A stretch of 64,000 nt of DNA, taken from Pseudoalteromonas phenolica (GTDB taxonomy: Bacteria > Pseudomonadota > Gammaproteobacteria > Enterobacterales > Alteromonadaceae). A model generated the notes under the pieces. It searched no databases. It was not told where the DNA came from and worked only from the letters and a program-made list of their open reading frames with translations. The stretch lies in the NCBI RefSeq assembly GCF_005876835.1, contig NZ_PPSW01000017.1, positions 40,372 through 104,371 on the forward strand, in the 5' to 3' direction. Of the stretch, positions 37,155 through 46,669 are shown in pieces (the stretch's first letter is position 1; the number at the start of each line of letters is the position of its first letter). The position numbers and the translations under genes were made by a program.

Positions 37155-37370
37155 TTTGGTGGCAGCTTATATTGATGTCTATTTGAAAAAAGTTGCACTT
37201 TTACACTTTAAATTATTGTTTACAATGAAGTTTTCTTGTGTGAATATTGGATATAATATAACTCATTTTGTCTGAGTTTTTATATGTAAATTGGAAAGGA
37301 ATAAGCTGTTAGTTGGCTTGTTAGTTTAATCGCACGTGTATTAATTTTAATCAACAAAGGGATTTAAAGA

Positions 37371-38891
37371 ATGAGATTTGTTTTACCGCTTATCGCTAGC
37401 TTTCTATTTGCAGGTACTTCATTTGCAGATAATGACTTTTCAGCGATAGATAAGTACGTTAATTTTGTAAAAAAAGAAGTAGGTTTACCTTCAGGCACTG
37501 CTGTTGCAATTGTAAAAGATGGAAAAATCGTTTACGAAGGGTATTTTGGATACGCCAATATAAAAGAAAATAAAAAGGTTAATGATAAAACCGCCTTTTA
37601 TCTTGCATCGGTTACCAAACCCATGTTTGCTTTATCAATGCTATTAATGGAGGAAAATGGCGATATTAAAGATAGTACTTCTATGGCTGAGATGTTTCCT
37701 ACTTTAGAGTTTCCTTTTATTGATACAAATAAGATTCAAGTTAAACACCTCGTTTCTCATACTCATGCACTAGCTAATCGTCCCTTAGAAGACACTCTTG
37801 CATTTACAGGGCAACATAATAAATTACAGCGTCAAAAGTTAGCCTCTGCAACTAAAAATGAACCTGCCAATCAGTTAGGACACTACCAATATAGTAATGT
37901 CGGTTACAACATATTAAGTGTATGGGCTGAAGATAAATTCAAGCAAGATTGGCAGCAAACCCTTGAAGAATTGGTTTACCAACCTTTATCAATGAACCAC
38001 ACCTCATCGTACATTAGCGATGCAGAAAATAAAGGCTTTGACATTGCACGTCCTTATCATTTGTATGCTGCTAATCCTAACGAAGTCATGCCTTTTGAAA
38101 AGAGTAATTCTACTTTGCAAGCTGCCGGAGGCACGTTCTCAACCGCAAGAGATATGGCAAAGTTTTTAATTGCCCAATTGAACCAAGGCCAGGTTGACGG
38201 AAAGCAAATATATCCAGCTGAAGTTATTGAAACGTCTCATCAAAAGTTAGCTACTAATGATTTAAAGTATAGGGACTTTGTTCGTAAGGGATATGCATGG
38301 GGTTGGTACATTGGCCCTTATAAAGAAGAGAAAACATATCATCACTTTGGCGGGATAGCAGGTTCGCATACGCATACATCTTTTATGTTAGCGCATAATA
38401 TTGGACTGGTAGTACTTAACAATGAAGAAACCGTAGCTGGCCCTATGACAGCAGGTATCGCGGATATTGCTTATAGCATTTTATTAGGTAAGGGTGATGT
38501 AAATAAAATTACAGACTCTCGTATTGATGCTATGAAAAAAAGCTGGCTAGCAATACAAACAAATATTAAAGAAACCAATAAAGCGCATGAAAAAAGAAAT
38601 ACTTCAAGAACAATGGTTTTAACACGAGAAAAAGCAGAATATGCAGGGACTTTCCACAACCCATTATGGGGTAATCTAGAAGTCGAATTGCTAAAAAGTA
38701 ATGCTCTTAAATTTAAATTAGGTGAATTAAATGCAGTCGCAACGGCAGCAAAACGAAAAGACGAATTGAGAGTTCAATTTGCTATTGGTGGCGGAAGAAT
38801 AGCAGCTTTTAAAATTGTTGAGGATAAGGTGATTTCAGTTGATATGCATGGTATTAATCCTTTGGCTGTCGAAACATTTACACGCTTATAG
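37371..38891 (+). CDS. Beta-lactamase-fold serine hydrolase (class C/EstB type)
   Basis: A secreted 506-residue protein with a signal peptide (1-19, cleavage after SFA). The active-site SVTK (S80 and K83), the YSNVGYN motif with its tyrosine, and HFGGIAGSH in place of the KTG box define the serine beta-lactamase/DD-peptidase/esterase fold. The C-terminal 110 residues form a separate beta domain often seen in esterase-like members. It is probably a peptidase or esterase, not a true beta-lactamase. AAAGGGAT precedes the start. Confidence 0.85.
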   Translation: MRFVLPLIASFLFAGTSFADNDFSAIDKYVNFVKKEVGLPSGTAVAIVKDGKIVYEGYFGYANIKENKKVNDKTAFYLASVTKPMFALSMLLMEENGDIKDSTSMAEMFPTLEFPFIDTNKIQVKHLVSHTHALANRPLEDTLAFTGQHNKLQRQKLASATKNEPANQLGHYQYSNVGYNILSVWAEDKFKQDWQQTLEELVYQPLSMNHTSSYISDAENKGFDIARPYHLYAANPNEVMPFEKSNSTLQAAGGTFSTARDMAKFLIAQLNQGQVDGKQIYPAEVIETSHQKLATNDLKYRDFVRKGYAWGWYIGPYKEEKTYHHFGGIAGSHTHTSFMLAHNIGLVVLNNEETVAGPMTAGIADIAYSILLGKGDVNKITDSRIDAMKKSWLAIQTNIKETNKAHEKRNTSRTMVLTREKAEYAGTFHNPLWGNLEVELLKSNALKFKLGELNAVATAAKRKDELRVQFAIGGGRIAAFKIVEDKVISVDMHGINPLAVETFTRL

Positions 38892-39027
38892 TGTTGAAGA
38901 TCGTTAACTAAAAAGAAATCTCATTTGGATAATTTACTGTTGTCAATTATTTATGTCTCTCATAGGTTAACCAATTTTTTTGTCGTTTATTTGGGTTGTT
39001 TTATAGCCCTTCATATTGGAGTGATTC

Positions 39028-39276
39028 ATGGTTGATAATTATTTAGAAATAGCACTGATCTTTGCGCTTGCTTTAAATATCATTGTTACGTTAATGGTCG
39101 CAAAATCTGACTCCTTTGATAAAGCACAAAAGGTTGCTCAAATTGTTATTATTTGGGCAGTACCGGTTGTAGCATCAATCGGTATTTTGATATTTATCCT
39201 CAGCGATAGGGACCCTAAATTACCAGCGTCTCCCTCTGGAGCTGGTGTAAATGAAAAAGTCAGTCAACTTGAGTAA
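39028..39276 (+). CDS. Small two-helix membrane protein
   Basis: An 82-residue protein with helices at about 6-24 and 39-60 and a proline-glycine rich hydrophilic tail (KLPASPSGAG). GGAG is eight to ten bases before the ATG. Not a family I recognise. It is 136 bp downstream of the serine hydrolase and directly upstream of another small membrane protein, and the two probably form a unit. Confidence 0.55.
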   Translation: MVDNYLEIALIFALALNIIVTLMVAKSDSFDKAQKVAQIVIIWAVPVVASIGILIFILSDRDPKLPASPSGAGVNEKVSQLE

Positions 39277-39306
39277 ATCAAAGGCTATAACTTTAGGTGA
39301 AAACAA

Positions 39307-39492
39307 TTGAATTTAGGTAATTGGGATAGTGCGCTATTTAAAAGCTTGTTCATCTCAAGCCTGCTTATTCCTATTGCTTTCTTAATTGAATCATTTCAAC
39401 TACATAAATTCGAGCAAACTGAATTAGCTGGTTTATTTGTACCATTTCTGTTTTATATCGCTATATTTTTGTTAGTTTCATTCATTGGCTAG
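39307..39492 (+). CDS. Small membrane protein, TTG start
   Basis: A 61-residue product from a TTG start preceded by AGGTGA. It has a hydrophobic helix at about 12-26 and a second at about 43-60, with a short polar loop FQLHKFEQTEL. Its position 30 bp after the other small membrane protein supports it being real. No family recognised; a shorter or longer start is possible. The 226 bp after it to the convergent LytTR gene show nothing. Confidence 0.4.
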   Translation: MNLGNWDSALFKSLFISSLLIPIAFLIESFQLHKFEQTELAGLFVPFLFYIAIFLLVSFIG

Positions 39493-39718
39493 CGTGTAAA
39501 TTTAAGCGCATAAGTTATTTTTATTATGCATTCGTACAAACTTGTTTCTTATGTGTTAGTTACTGTACAAATGGACCATGGCTTTTCGGTTTTATAGCGT
39601 TAGCGCAAGCTTTATTATTTAAGTGCTTTGTTTTTAAAGTAAGAGCATAAATTGTGACTAATTCTCCAGCCTAGAAATTTCTGCCCTCATAGTTCTTGAA
39701 AAGCACTCCTTGTGAACG

Positions 39719-40633
39719 CTACTCAAACCACCCCTTGACCTTCTTCATATTTGCTCGACTCACGGGCACTTTATCTTGATTCGATAACACCAACTCGCCT
39801 TCGCGATTCTTCCTGAGTAACTTTTCTGCGTGATTGGAGTTCACCCAATAACTGCGGTGGGTTTGTCCTGCGCCGAGTGTAGGGTCGATGTTCGACAGCG
39901 CTTCAATGGCATCTTTTAAGTTGTATAAAATCAGATGTTGTTCTTGTTCTGTAACGACTTTCAAATAATGTAGCTCTGCTTTTAGACAAATGAGTGAGTT
40001 TATGTTGTCTATTTTTGCGATTTTTAAAAAATCATGATCCGGCTGGGTAGATAGATTGTCTTGTTGCTCAACTGTGGGCTCTGTAGTTTCAGGGTTAGCC
40101 GATACAGGCTCAATCATCTCGTTTTTATTTTTATTAGCAATACTATCAATGGTTTGAAATTTTTCTTTTGACGAGGAAGTTATGTTTTCAGTGCGTTTGA
40201 TCTGGAAGCCACTTAGCCAAGGTAAGTTTATCGCCACCCATGAAATGAGAGCTGCGGGTGCCATATTTTGCCACTCTTCAAACAGAGCATATAAGGTATA
40301 CGCGGTTTCATGCTCTATATATACGTCGCGCAATAAAGAAAATGGCACATAAATAGTCACCGCAATTACTGAGCTGATGGCCAGTTTTACGATATCGTTT
40401 TGTCGTGCTAATACGCCTTTCATTAAGGTGTGTGTGGCAATAAAAAACGCCAAACCAGAGAACACTTGTACCTGCCAAACGACAAAATTTAGCCAATGCG
40501 GTAGTGCATTGTCATCATCAGAGATACTTAAAAGGCCTGCTAAAAAGAAGCCAATACAAGCAAAGTAGCGCCAAGGGCTAATGGAACCAATTGGAAATTG
40601 CCCATTCATACAATAAACCGCCCATTCATACAT
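39719..40633 (-). CDS. Membrane-bound LytTR-type regulator
   Basis: A protein of up to 304 residues. Its first half has about four hydrophobic helices (starting near 22), the middle is a polar linker with runs of Glu, Thr and Gln, and residues about 205-304 are a LytTR DNA-binding domain (LKAELHYLKVV, HRSYWVNSNHAEKL, LSNQDKVPVSRANMKKVKGWF). It has no response-regulator receiver, so it may be a one-component sensor. The start region is duplicated: a 12-bp direct repeat at 40601 and 40621 gives two in-frame ATGs, at 40633 and 40609. It is divergent from a TonB receptor gene. Confidence 0.8.
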   Translation of the reverse strand: MYEWAVYCMNGQFPIGSISPWRYFACIGFFLAGLLSISDDDNALPHWLNFVVWQVQVFSGLAFFIATHTLMKGVLARQNDIVKLAISSVIAVTIYVPFSLLRDVYIEHETAYTLYALFEEWQNMAPAALISWVAINLPWLSGFQIKRTENITSSSKEKFQTIDSIANKNKNEMIEPVSANPETTEPTVEQQDNLSTQPDHDFLKIAKIDNINSLICLKAELHYLKVVTEQEQHLILYNLKDAIEALSNIDPTLGAGQTHRSYWVNSNHAEKLLRKNREGELVLSNQDKVPVSRANMKKVKGWFE

Positions 40634-40714
40634 AAATCAAGGGCTTAATTAAACCAGAAAGCAACAACAGCGTAAATTACTGTCATTAAATAAACGCATA
40701 TTGAGGATGCAAAA

Positions 40715-42784
40715 ATGACTTTTATTAAATCCACCTTAGCTGTTTTAGTTGGAACCTTCGCGACAAACGCTTTAGCAAATACGCAAAATAACAATGACGA
40801 CAAAGTAAATATAGAAAGTATTACTGTGGTGGCTTCGAAGCCTGACGGCATAAAAATCAGTTCTGGTAAGTTATTGTCTCTACCTGGTACGGGCAATGAT
40901 CCATTAAAAGGCCTAGAAGCCTTACCGGGTGTGGTATTAGCAACGCCGAGTACCGGTGGCCCAGTTGCACAACCGGCCATTCGCGGCAGCTCTGTGAGTG
41001 ACAATTTATATTTAACTGACGGACTTGAGATGGGCTATGTGTTTCACAATGATGGGATCAGTGTCTACAACCCGTTGTTGATAGAAAGCTTTGAGTTAAA
41101 AACAGGTGCATGGTCGAGCCAATACGCCAATGCAAATGGCGGTGTGATTTTAACTGAGCTGAGAGATCCCGATGCAGATAACCCAACCAATGTTTTAGAT
41201 TTAAGTTTCTTTAGAAGTGGCTTTTTGTATGAGCAAGCCATTGCAAACAATGCGGCTTTTTACGTGTCTTTTAGAGAAAGCTTAGTGCATACCTATGTCG
41301 ATAATTTTATTGAGGACGAAGATTTTTCTTTTGCGGTGCCACCTCGAAATCGAGACTACCAAGCCAAGCTGATTTGGGATTTAGACGACAACAATGTGAT
41401 CAGAGCGACCGCCAGTGGTGCGAAAGATTACATCGAAATTGCCTTCGATGCGGATGGCAGAGACATAGGCAAAAACCCAGATTTGGCATCGGGCGAACGT
41501 TATCAAACGTATTTTCATAGCCAAGCAATCAGTTGGCAGAATTTTAATGGTGATTTTGAAACCACCACCAGCTTAAATTTACTGACGCAAAACCAACAAG
41601 AGCGAGAAGGGGATGTGTTTCGATGGGATGCAGACATCACCAAAGTGATTTTAAAGGCTGACAGTCAGTATCAAGGCGAAGACATTGACGTGCTATTTGG
41701 CGCCAAGGTGCAATCAACGGAAGTAGATTATGTCAGTAGTGGGCGTCTACTACCTTGTAACTTAGAGTTTGAAGTATGCCCGCCGAGTTATTTTAGCGAT
41801 ATGTTTGCCGAAGAAGGCACATTAAAATTTGAGCAGTATCACGCTTATGTTTCGGCGAACGGTGACTTAAGTGCAAATTGGGACTACCAAGTGGGGGTTG
41901 CGCTACTTGGCACTAATAACAACAGTCAAACTTATCTGGAGCCACGTGCACGTTTGGGGTATCGCTTAAACGACGCACATAAATTGAATTTAAGCGCTGG
42001 TATACACCATACATTGATTGATGATTATCAATACCTTATTGAAGGCTATGGTAATACTGAGCTCGAGGCCAGTGAGGCAACCCATATTGTGCTCAATCTT
42101 GAATCGACCCTTGATGACAGGTTAAGCATGAAAACAGAGCTGTTCTATAAAGCGCTTGATAACCTTTTAGTCGCAAACCCGAATGCACAAAAACGTTCTT
42201 TAGCACAAGATGTGTCTGGTTTTACTCGATTTGAAGATGTCGCCAGTGGCACAGCCTATGGTATTGAGCTTTTGGTTAATAAGCAGCTTTCAGATGACTG
42301 GTTTGGTTGGGCGAGCATTGCCTACAGTAAAACTGAGCGAGACAACCCGCTGACGCAGCAAAAATTTAACTCTGAATTTGATTTGCCTTGGGTGGCGAAT
42401 ATCGTACTTGACTATAAATGGGACGAAAACTGGCAAATAGGCGCGAAATGGCGTTTCCAAAGTGGCCGAAGATACACGCAAGTAAACTCTGCCACACCTT
42501 ATGTTGAACCAAGCAGCGCCACAAATGAGCCGTTATTCTATGTACCAAACTACGGCGAGTTTAACGCTGAGCAGTGGGGTAACTATCATCGTTTAGATAT
42601 TCGTGCTGATTATAAAACCGAGTGGTTTGGCCTAGACACCAACTTGTATATTGAAGTGTTAAACGTGTATGGCTCAAGAGCAGTTCAGGAGCTCGAATAT
42701 AATGCGGCTTACACTGAGTTTGAAAAAGACTATCAATTTCCAGATATGCCACTGCCATCAATTGGTATTAGTATGACTTTTTAA
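40715..42784 (+). CDS. TonB-dependent outer-membrane receptor
   Basis: A 689-residue protein with signal peptide (to about 22), a TonB-box-like ESITVVAS, a plug domain (LEALPGVVLATPS, AIRGSS, DGLEMG) and a 22-strand-type barrel ending in the aromatic F (ISMTF). The ligand is unknown; plug features are atypical of siderophore receptors and it is somewhat small. It is divergent from the LytTR regulator 81 bp away, which is likely to control it. Confidence 0.88.
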   Translation: MTFIKSTLAVLVGTFATNALANTQNNNDDKVNIESITVVASKPDGIKISSGKLLSLPGTGNDPLKGLEALPGVVLATPSTGGPVAQPAIRGSSVSDNLYLTDGLEMGYVFHNDGISVYNPLLIESFELKTGAWSSQYANANGGVILTELRDPDADNPTNVLDLSFFRSGFLYEQAIANNAAFYVSFRESLVHTYVDNFIEDEDFSFAVPPRNRDYQAKLIWDLDDNNVIRATASGAKDYIEIAFDADGRDIGKNPDLASGERYQTYFHSQAISWQNFNGDFETTTSLNLLTQNQQEREGDVFRWDADITKVILKADSQYQGEDIDVLFGAKVQSTEVDYVSSGRLLPCNLEFEVCPPSYFSDMFAEEGTLKFEQYHAYVSANGDLSANWDYQVGVALLGTNNNSQTYLEPRARLGYRLNDAHKLNLSAGIHHTLIDDYQYLIEGYGNTELEASEATHIVLNLESTLDDRLSMKTELFYKALDNLLVANPNAQKRSLAQDVSGFTRFEDVASGTAYGIELLVNKQLSDDWFGWASIAYSKTERDNPLTQQKFNSEFDLPWVANIVLDYKWDENWQIGAKWRFQSGRRYTQVNSATPYVEPSSATNEPLFYVPNYGEFNAEQWGNYHRLDIRADYKTEWFGLDTNLYIEVLNVYGSRAVQELEYNAAYTEFEKDYQFPDMPLPSIGISMTF

Positions 42785-42813
42785 AGACAGCTGTCATTTT
42801 GTGAAACGGTAAG

Positions 42814-42840
42814 AAAGAGGCTAAATCGCCTCTTTTTTTA
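42814..42840 (+). terminator. Terminator after first TonB receptor gene
   Basis: AAAGAGGC (42814-42821) pairs with GCCTCTTT (42828-42835), loop TAAATC, followed by a T-run. It lies 30 bp after the stop. Confidence 0.85.
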
Positions 42841-42926
42841 TTTTGTTTAAGTCAGTAAATATCTCACTTCCCATTCATTTTTTTAATTGCTTAACCAATC
42901 TTAAAATACGGTTTCTAAAATGACGA

Positions 42927-42966
42927 CTGTCATAGAAATTGCAAATTTAAGTCACTGAACTGTCAC
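42927..42966 (+). promoter_or_regulatory. Pho-box array upstream of phoX-like gene
   Basis: CTGTCAT at 42927 (7 of 7 to the PhoB half-site) and CTGTCAC at 42960 (6 of 7) are exactly 33 bp apart, three 11-bp turns. The phased positions between, 42938 and 42949, match 3 and 4 of 7. A possible -10 TAAAAT follows at 42985. This is the layout of a PhoB-activated promoter. Confidence 0.65.
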
Positions 42967-43048
42967 TGATATTTAGCCTAACTTTAAAATAGAGCCTCTA
43001 TTCTAGCCTGCGTTTTTAACCCAACAAACAACGTAGCAAGGTAAAAAA

Positions 43049-44974
43049 ATGAAAACGAATGGATTAAAGCTCAGTGCGCTCACACTCAGTATTTTGGTTG
43101 CATTATCAGGGTGTATCGACGGTGATGATGGTGCGCAGGGCGCGCAAGGCCCACAAGGTGAAACGGGTCAACAGGGTGTGCAAGGTGAAGTAGGTGAAAC
43201 TGGTTCACAAGGTGAGACTGGCGGCACTGGCGCGCAAGGTGAAGCTGGCGAAAATGGTCTTGACGGCACTGCGGGTAAGTTAACACGTTTAGCAACAGTG
43301 CCTGCTGGTGCTGAAGTAACGGGTATCTTTTTAACGAAAGAAGGCGACTTGTTCTTCAACGCGCAACACCCTTCTGATAGTAATACTGCCAAGTATACGC
43401 ATACGAATAAAAAGCTAGATGATCTTCCTGAGGATGAGAAGTATACGTTTCATACAGGTACTGTCGGGGTACTTTCTGGTGTGAACTTTAATGAATTACC
43501 CAAAACTTTGGTCGACTCTCCGGTGCCTTCAAGTGAAGAAGAGCGTCAAACAGTTGTGACTGCTTATGGTAAATATCAAGTATTAGGCCAAACGGGTGAT
43601 ACATATGCGGGTAAACTACCGTCAGGCTTAGGTCATATCTACTCACATCAAGATAATCAGTTAATCCTAGAAAACGATATGCCTGATTTTAATGGTTTCA
43701 TTCCTACAGGTGAGGGGAAAGGTTATCTGTTCACTAACTGGGAAATGTACCCAGGTGGTATGAGCCGTTTAGCATTAACCAAAGATGATAAGGGCATATG
43801 GTCAGTTGATGATGCCATGATGCTTGATTTTAAAGGGGTTCACGGTACTGCAGCGAACTGTTTTGGCTCTGTGACGCCATGGAATACGCCACTTACTTCT
43901 GAAGAGTGGATTGTTGATTCTAAGGTTGATACTACTACTAACCCTAACTGGAATAGTCCAGTGGCATCTGCATCAGGTCGTTTAGCAAACATGTGGAAGC
44001 TAACAGCACCAGATGCGCCCAACCCATATCGTTACGGCTACATTGCTGAAGTGAAAAAGCCAACAGAAGATAAGCCTGAAGTTGTAAAGCATTATGCATT
44101 AGGTCGCTTTGAGCATGAAAACGCAACAGTAATGCCAGATGGTAAAACAGTGTATATGTCTCAAGATGACACTGGCGGCGTACTATTCAAATTTGTTGCA
44201 GACACACCTGAAGATTTAAGTGAAGGCACGCTGTATGGCGCGAAGCTAACGCAAGATGCAGGACAAAATGACCCAGCTACAACTGGTTTCGATGTTGAAT
44301 GGAAAGAGATTGGTCGTGGGGATAACGCTACTATCGAAGCTTGGATTGCTGATTTTGATGGCATTGGTACAGACGCGTATGTAGAAGGTGAAACTAGCTA
44401 TATGACTTTGGCTGATGTTGCAGCATGGAATAAAGGTGATGCCACTTATCCGTCAGTAGAAAACGGCGGTGGTAAGGTTACAGCAGGTGCGCCAATGGAT
44501 GACCGCGTTGTATTCTTAGAGTCTCGCCAAGCGGCAAAGGCAAAAGGCGCTACAGCTGAATGGCGTAAGCTGGAAGGCATTTCTATTAATACTGATCGTG
44601 CAAAAGAAGCAATTGAAGGTGTTAATACTATTGCTGGTGAAGAAGTCACAGAAGCATTTGTTTATATTGCAATTGCTGACCTAGATAAAACGATGATTGA
44701 TGGCGAAGGTGATATTCAATTATCAAATCGTGTGAAAGATTGTGGTGGTGTTTATCGTGCCAAGCTAGAAGCAGGTTATAACATCAGCCGTATTGAACCG
44801 GTTGTTATGGGTTCTACTTATCGTAGCTCGCTAGATGGTGCGGCAAGATGTGATGTGAACCAGCTCTCACAGCCAGACAATGTCATTGTTATGGACGATG
44901 GCCGTATCATCATTGGTGAAGATGGCTTCCAAGAGAACAATACATTATGGCTATACGAGCCAGTTAAGAACTAA
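43049..44974 (+). CDS. phoX: PhoX-family phosphatase lipoprotein with collagen-like region
   Basis: A 641-residue lipoprotein: signal peptide with lipobox ALSGC (C22), a run of about 16 Gly-X-Y triplets at 28-75, then a DUF839/PhoX-like domain (HGTAANCFG, GRFEHENATVMPDGKTVYMSQDD, RLEGI-like KLEGISI and DDGRIIIGEDG). PhoX enzymes use iron and calcium to release phosphate from esters. PhoX is usually Tat-exported, but no twin-arginine motif is seen and the lipobox predicts Sec and membrane anchoring. The start has AAGG upstream. A Pho-box array precedes it. Confidence 0.8.
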   Translation: MKTNGLKLSALTLSILVALSGCIDGDDGAQGAQGPQGETGQQGVQGEVGETGSQGETGGTGAQGEAGENGLDGTAGKLTRLATVPAGAEVTGIFLTKEGDLFFNAQHPSDSNTAKYTHTNKKLDDLPEDEKYTFHTGTVGVLSGVNFNELPKTLVDSPVPSSEEERQTVVTAYGKYQVLGQTGDTYAGKLPSGLGHIYSHQDNQLILENDMPDFNGFIPTGEGKGYLFTNWEMYPGGMSRLALTKDDKGIWSVDDAMMLDFKGVHGTAANCFGSVTPWNTPLTSEEWIVDSKVDTTTNPNWNSPVASASGRLANMWKLTAPDAPNPYRYGYIAEVKKPTEDKPEVVKHYALGRFEHENATVMPDGKTVYMSQDDTGGVLFKFVADTPEDLSEGTLYGAKLTQDAGQNDPATTGFDVEWKEIGRGDNATIEAWIADFDGIGTDAYVEGETSYMTLADVAAWNKGDATYPSVENGGGKVTAGAPMDDRVVFLESRQAAKAKGATAEWRKLEGISINTDRAKEAIEGVNTIAGEEVTEAFVYIAIADLDKTMIDGEGDIQLSNRVKDCGGVYRAKLEAGYNISRIEPVVMGSTYRSSLDGAARCDVNQLSQPDNVIVMDDGRIIIGEDGFQENNTLWLYEPVKN

Positions 44975-44983
44975 TCCAGTTGT

Positions 44984-45010
44984 AGCAGAGATCGTCAGAT
45001 CTCTGCTTTT
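44984..45010 (+). terminator. Terminator or attenuator between phoX and cytochrome-like gene
   Basis: AGCAGAGATC (44984-44993) pairs with GATCTCTGCT (44998-45007), loop GTCA, followed by TTTTC. The 10-bp stem is strong but the T-run is short. It lies 18 bp before the next start, so it may attenuate downstream expression or block some of it. Confidence 0.7.
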
Positions 45011-45027
45011 CATCAGTGGTAATCATC

Positions 45028-46665
45028 ATGCGAACACAATTAATTTGGCTAATAACTTTAGCCACAGCGCTTTTTATAGCTCCAGGTTACGGACATGAAG
45101 GTGCAACAGAGAATAAAAAAGCGAATACGCCTAAGGCGCTCGATTTTATCAAACAGAATGAAGTTTATAACCCTGAGTCAGTCATCCCACCTCAGTGTTA
45201 TACTAAAACTGAAGGGAAGCACAATCCATGTATGGCCTGTCATCAGAGCTACCCAAGCGCAGATAAAAGGCCCAATATCATGAATGATGGTGACTTACAG
45301 GGTGACTATCAATTTTCAGAAGTGGGAATGACAAATAGTTGGACAAACTTGTTCGTGGACCGCTCACTAAAGATAAAAAATATAAAAGACAGTTTCATCA
45401 GTGAATGGGTAAAAGAAGACAACTATCATTCATTTATCAAAGCTCATACAGACCATCCACAAAAAGAAGCTATTAAGTTAGACAATCTTGCAAAGCCAAA
45501 TAAAGCATTTTTTGGCAATGGCTTAGCCAAAGATGGCAGCCATTGGGTGGCGTTCAACTACAAACCTTTCCCAAGTACCTTTTGGCCAACAAATGGCTCG
45601 ACAGGCGACGTAATGATCCGACTAGATAAGTCGTTTAGACAGCTTAAAGGTGAAGATAACCTAGACGTGTATTTTGCTAATTTAAGCTTGCTTGAAATGT
45701 CGATGAAGCGCCTAGACAGCATTACAGTTCCTGATATAGATGAAAGTAAGTTGCAGGTTGATCTAAATGGTGACGGCAAGCTTTCTGTGATCACGACAAT
45801 GCAAAAGCGTAGTCATTACCTTGGTGACGCTAAGAAAGTGCCTTTAACAGATATGTTATATCCACAGGGGACCGAGTTCTTACATACTGTTCGTTACATT
45901 GGCGTTGACGAAAATGGCAATCTATACAATGCAGAGCGTATGAAAGAAGTTCGCTACATGAAAAAACATGCCTTTAAGAATAAGCGCAAAGTAGCGATTA
46001 CATATCACAGAGAAGGCAAGGAAAAAGAGTTTGAACAACTCCCACGCACAATTAACTTGCGCGAAAGAGGCATAGATAACGGCTTTAGCTGGACCATAAA
46101 TGGCTTCATTGAAGATGAAAAAGGTCAATTGCGTCAACAACATTATCAAGAATTACAGTCATGTAATGGGTGTCATAAAACAGTGGGCACAACCATAGAT
46201 CAAACGTTTTCTTTTGCTCGCAAAGTTGAAGGTGCTAAAGGGTGGGGCTACATCAACCTGAAAACACAAAAAGACACGCCAACACTGGGTCAACAGCAAG
46301 GTGAGTTTTTAACCTATCTGCAAAGAGTTGGCGGGGGCGATGAGTTCAGACAAAACAAAGAAATGCTACAAAAGTGGTTCAATCACGATGGCTCGGTTAA
46401 AACAGCGCAGGTGCAGGCATTACCAAATATTTATGAACTCATCATGCCTTCAAATCGCAGAGCGCTCGATTTGAACAAAGCATACTTTACGATTATGAAA
46501 GAGCAAAGTTATCTATTCGGTCGAGATGCAACATTGGGTGTAGCAACGAACGTACTTGAAAAAGTGGAAGATAATATGCCACCACTAGAAGAAGGCTTCA
46601 GGCATGGCTTTGATATTCGACTTGATTGGGCGCAGGCTGAAAATAGTAAATCCTTAAAGGAGTAA
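45028..46665 (+). CDS. Exported protein with two c-type haem motifs
   Basis: I choose the ATG at 45028 over the in-frame codon at 45016. The 545-residue product has a signal peptide (about 5-22) and two CxxCH haem-attachment motifs, C68-MAC-H72 and C379-NGC-H383. Between them is a mixed region I do not recognise. Wide spacing of the motifs and long arms are unlike small cytochromes c. It may be a diheme redox enzyme. The neighbours are a PhoX-like lipoprotein upstream and an MntP-like protein four bases downstream, so a role in phosphorus acquisition is possible. Confidence 0.75.
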   Translation: MRTQLIWLITLATALFIAPGYGHEGATENKKANTPKALDFIKQNEVYNPESVIPPQCYTKTEGKHNPCMACHQSYPSADKRPNIMNDGDLQGDYQFSEVGMTNSWTNLFVDRSLKIKNIKDSFISEWVKEDNYHSFIKAHTDHPQKEAIKLDNLAKPNKAFFGNGLAKDGSHWVAFNYKPFPSTFWPTNGSTGDVMIRLDKSFRQLKGEDNLDVYFANLSLLEMSMKRLDSITVPDIDESKLQVDLNGDGKLSVITTMQKRSHYLGDAKKVPLTDMLYPQGTEFLHTVRYIGVDENGNLYNAERMKEVRYMKKHAFKNKRKVAITYHREGKEKEFEQLPRTINLRERGIDNGFSWTINGFIEDEKGQLRQQHYQELQSCNGCHKTVGTTIDQTFSFARKVEGAKGWGYINLKTQKDTPTLGQQQGEFLTYLQRVGGGDEFRQNKEMLQKWFNHDGSVKTAQVQALPNIYELIMPSNRRALDLNKAYFTIMKEQSYLFGRDATLGVATNVLEKVEDNMPPLEEGFRHGFDIRLDWAQAENSKSLKE

Positions 46666-46669
46666 CGGT

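Noticed and set aside
37371..38891. True antibiotic beta-lactamase
   Set aside because: The KTG box is HFGG and the extra C-terminal domain is esterase-like; only the fold is shared.
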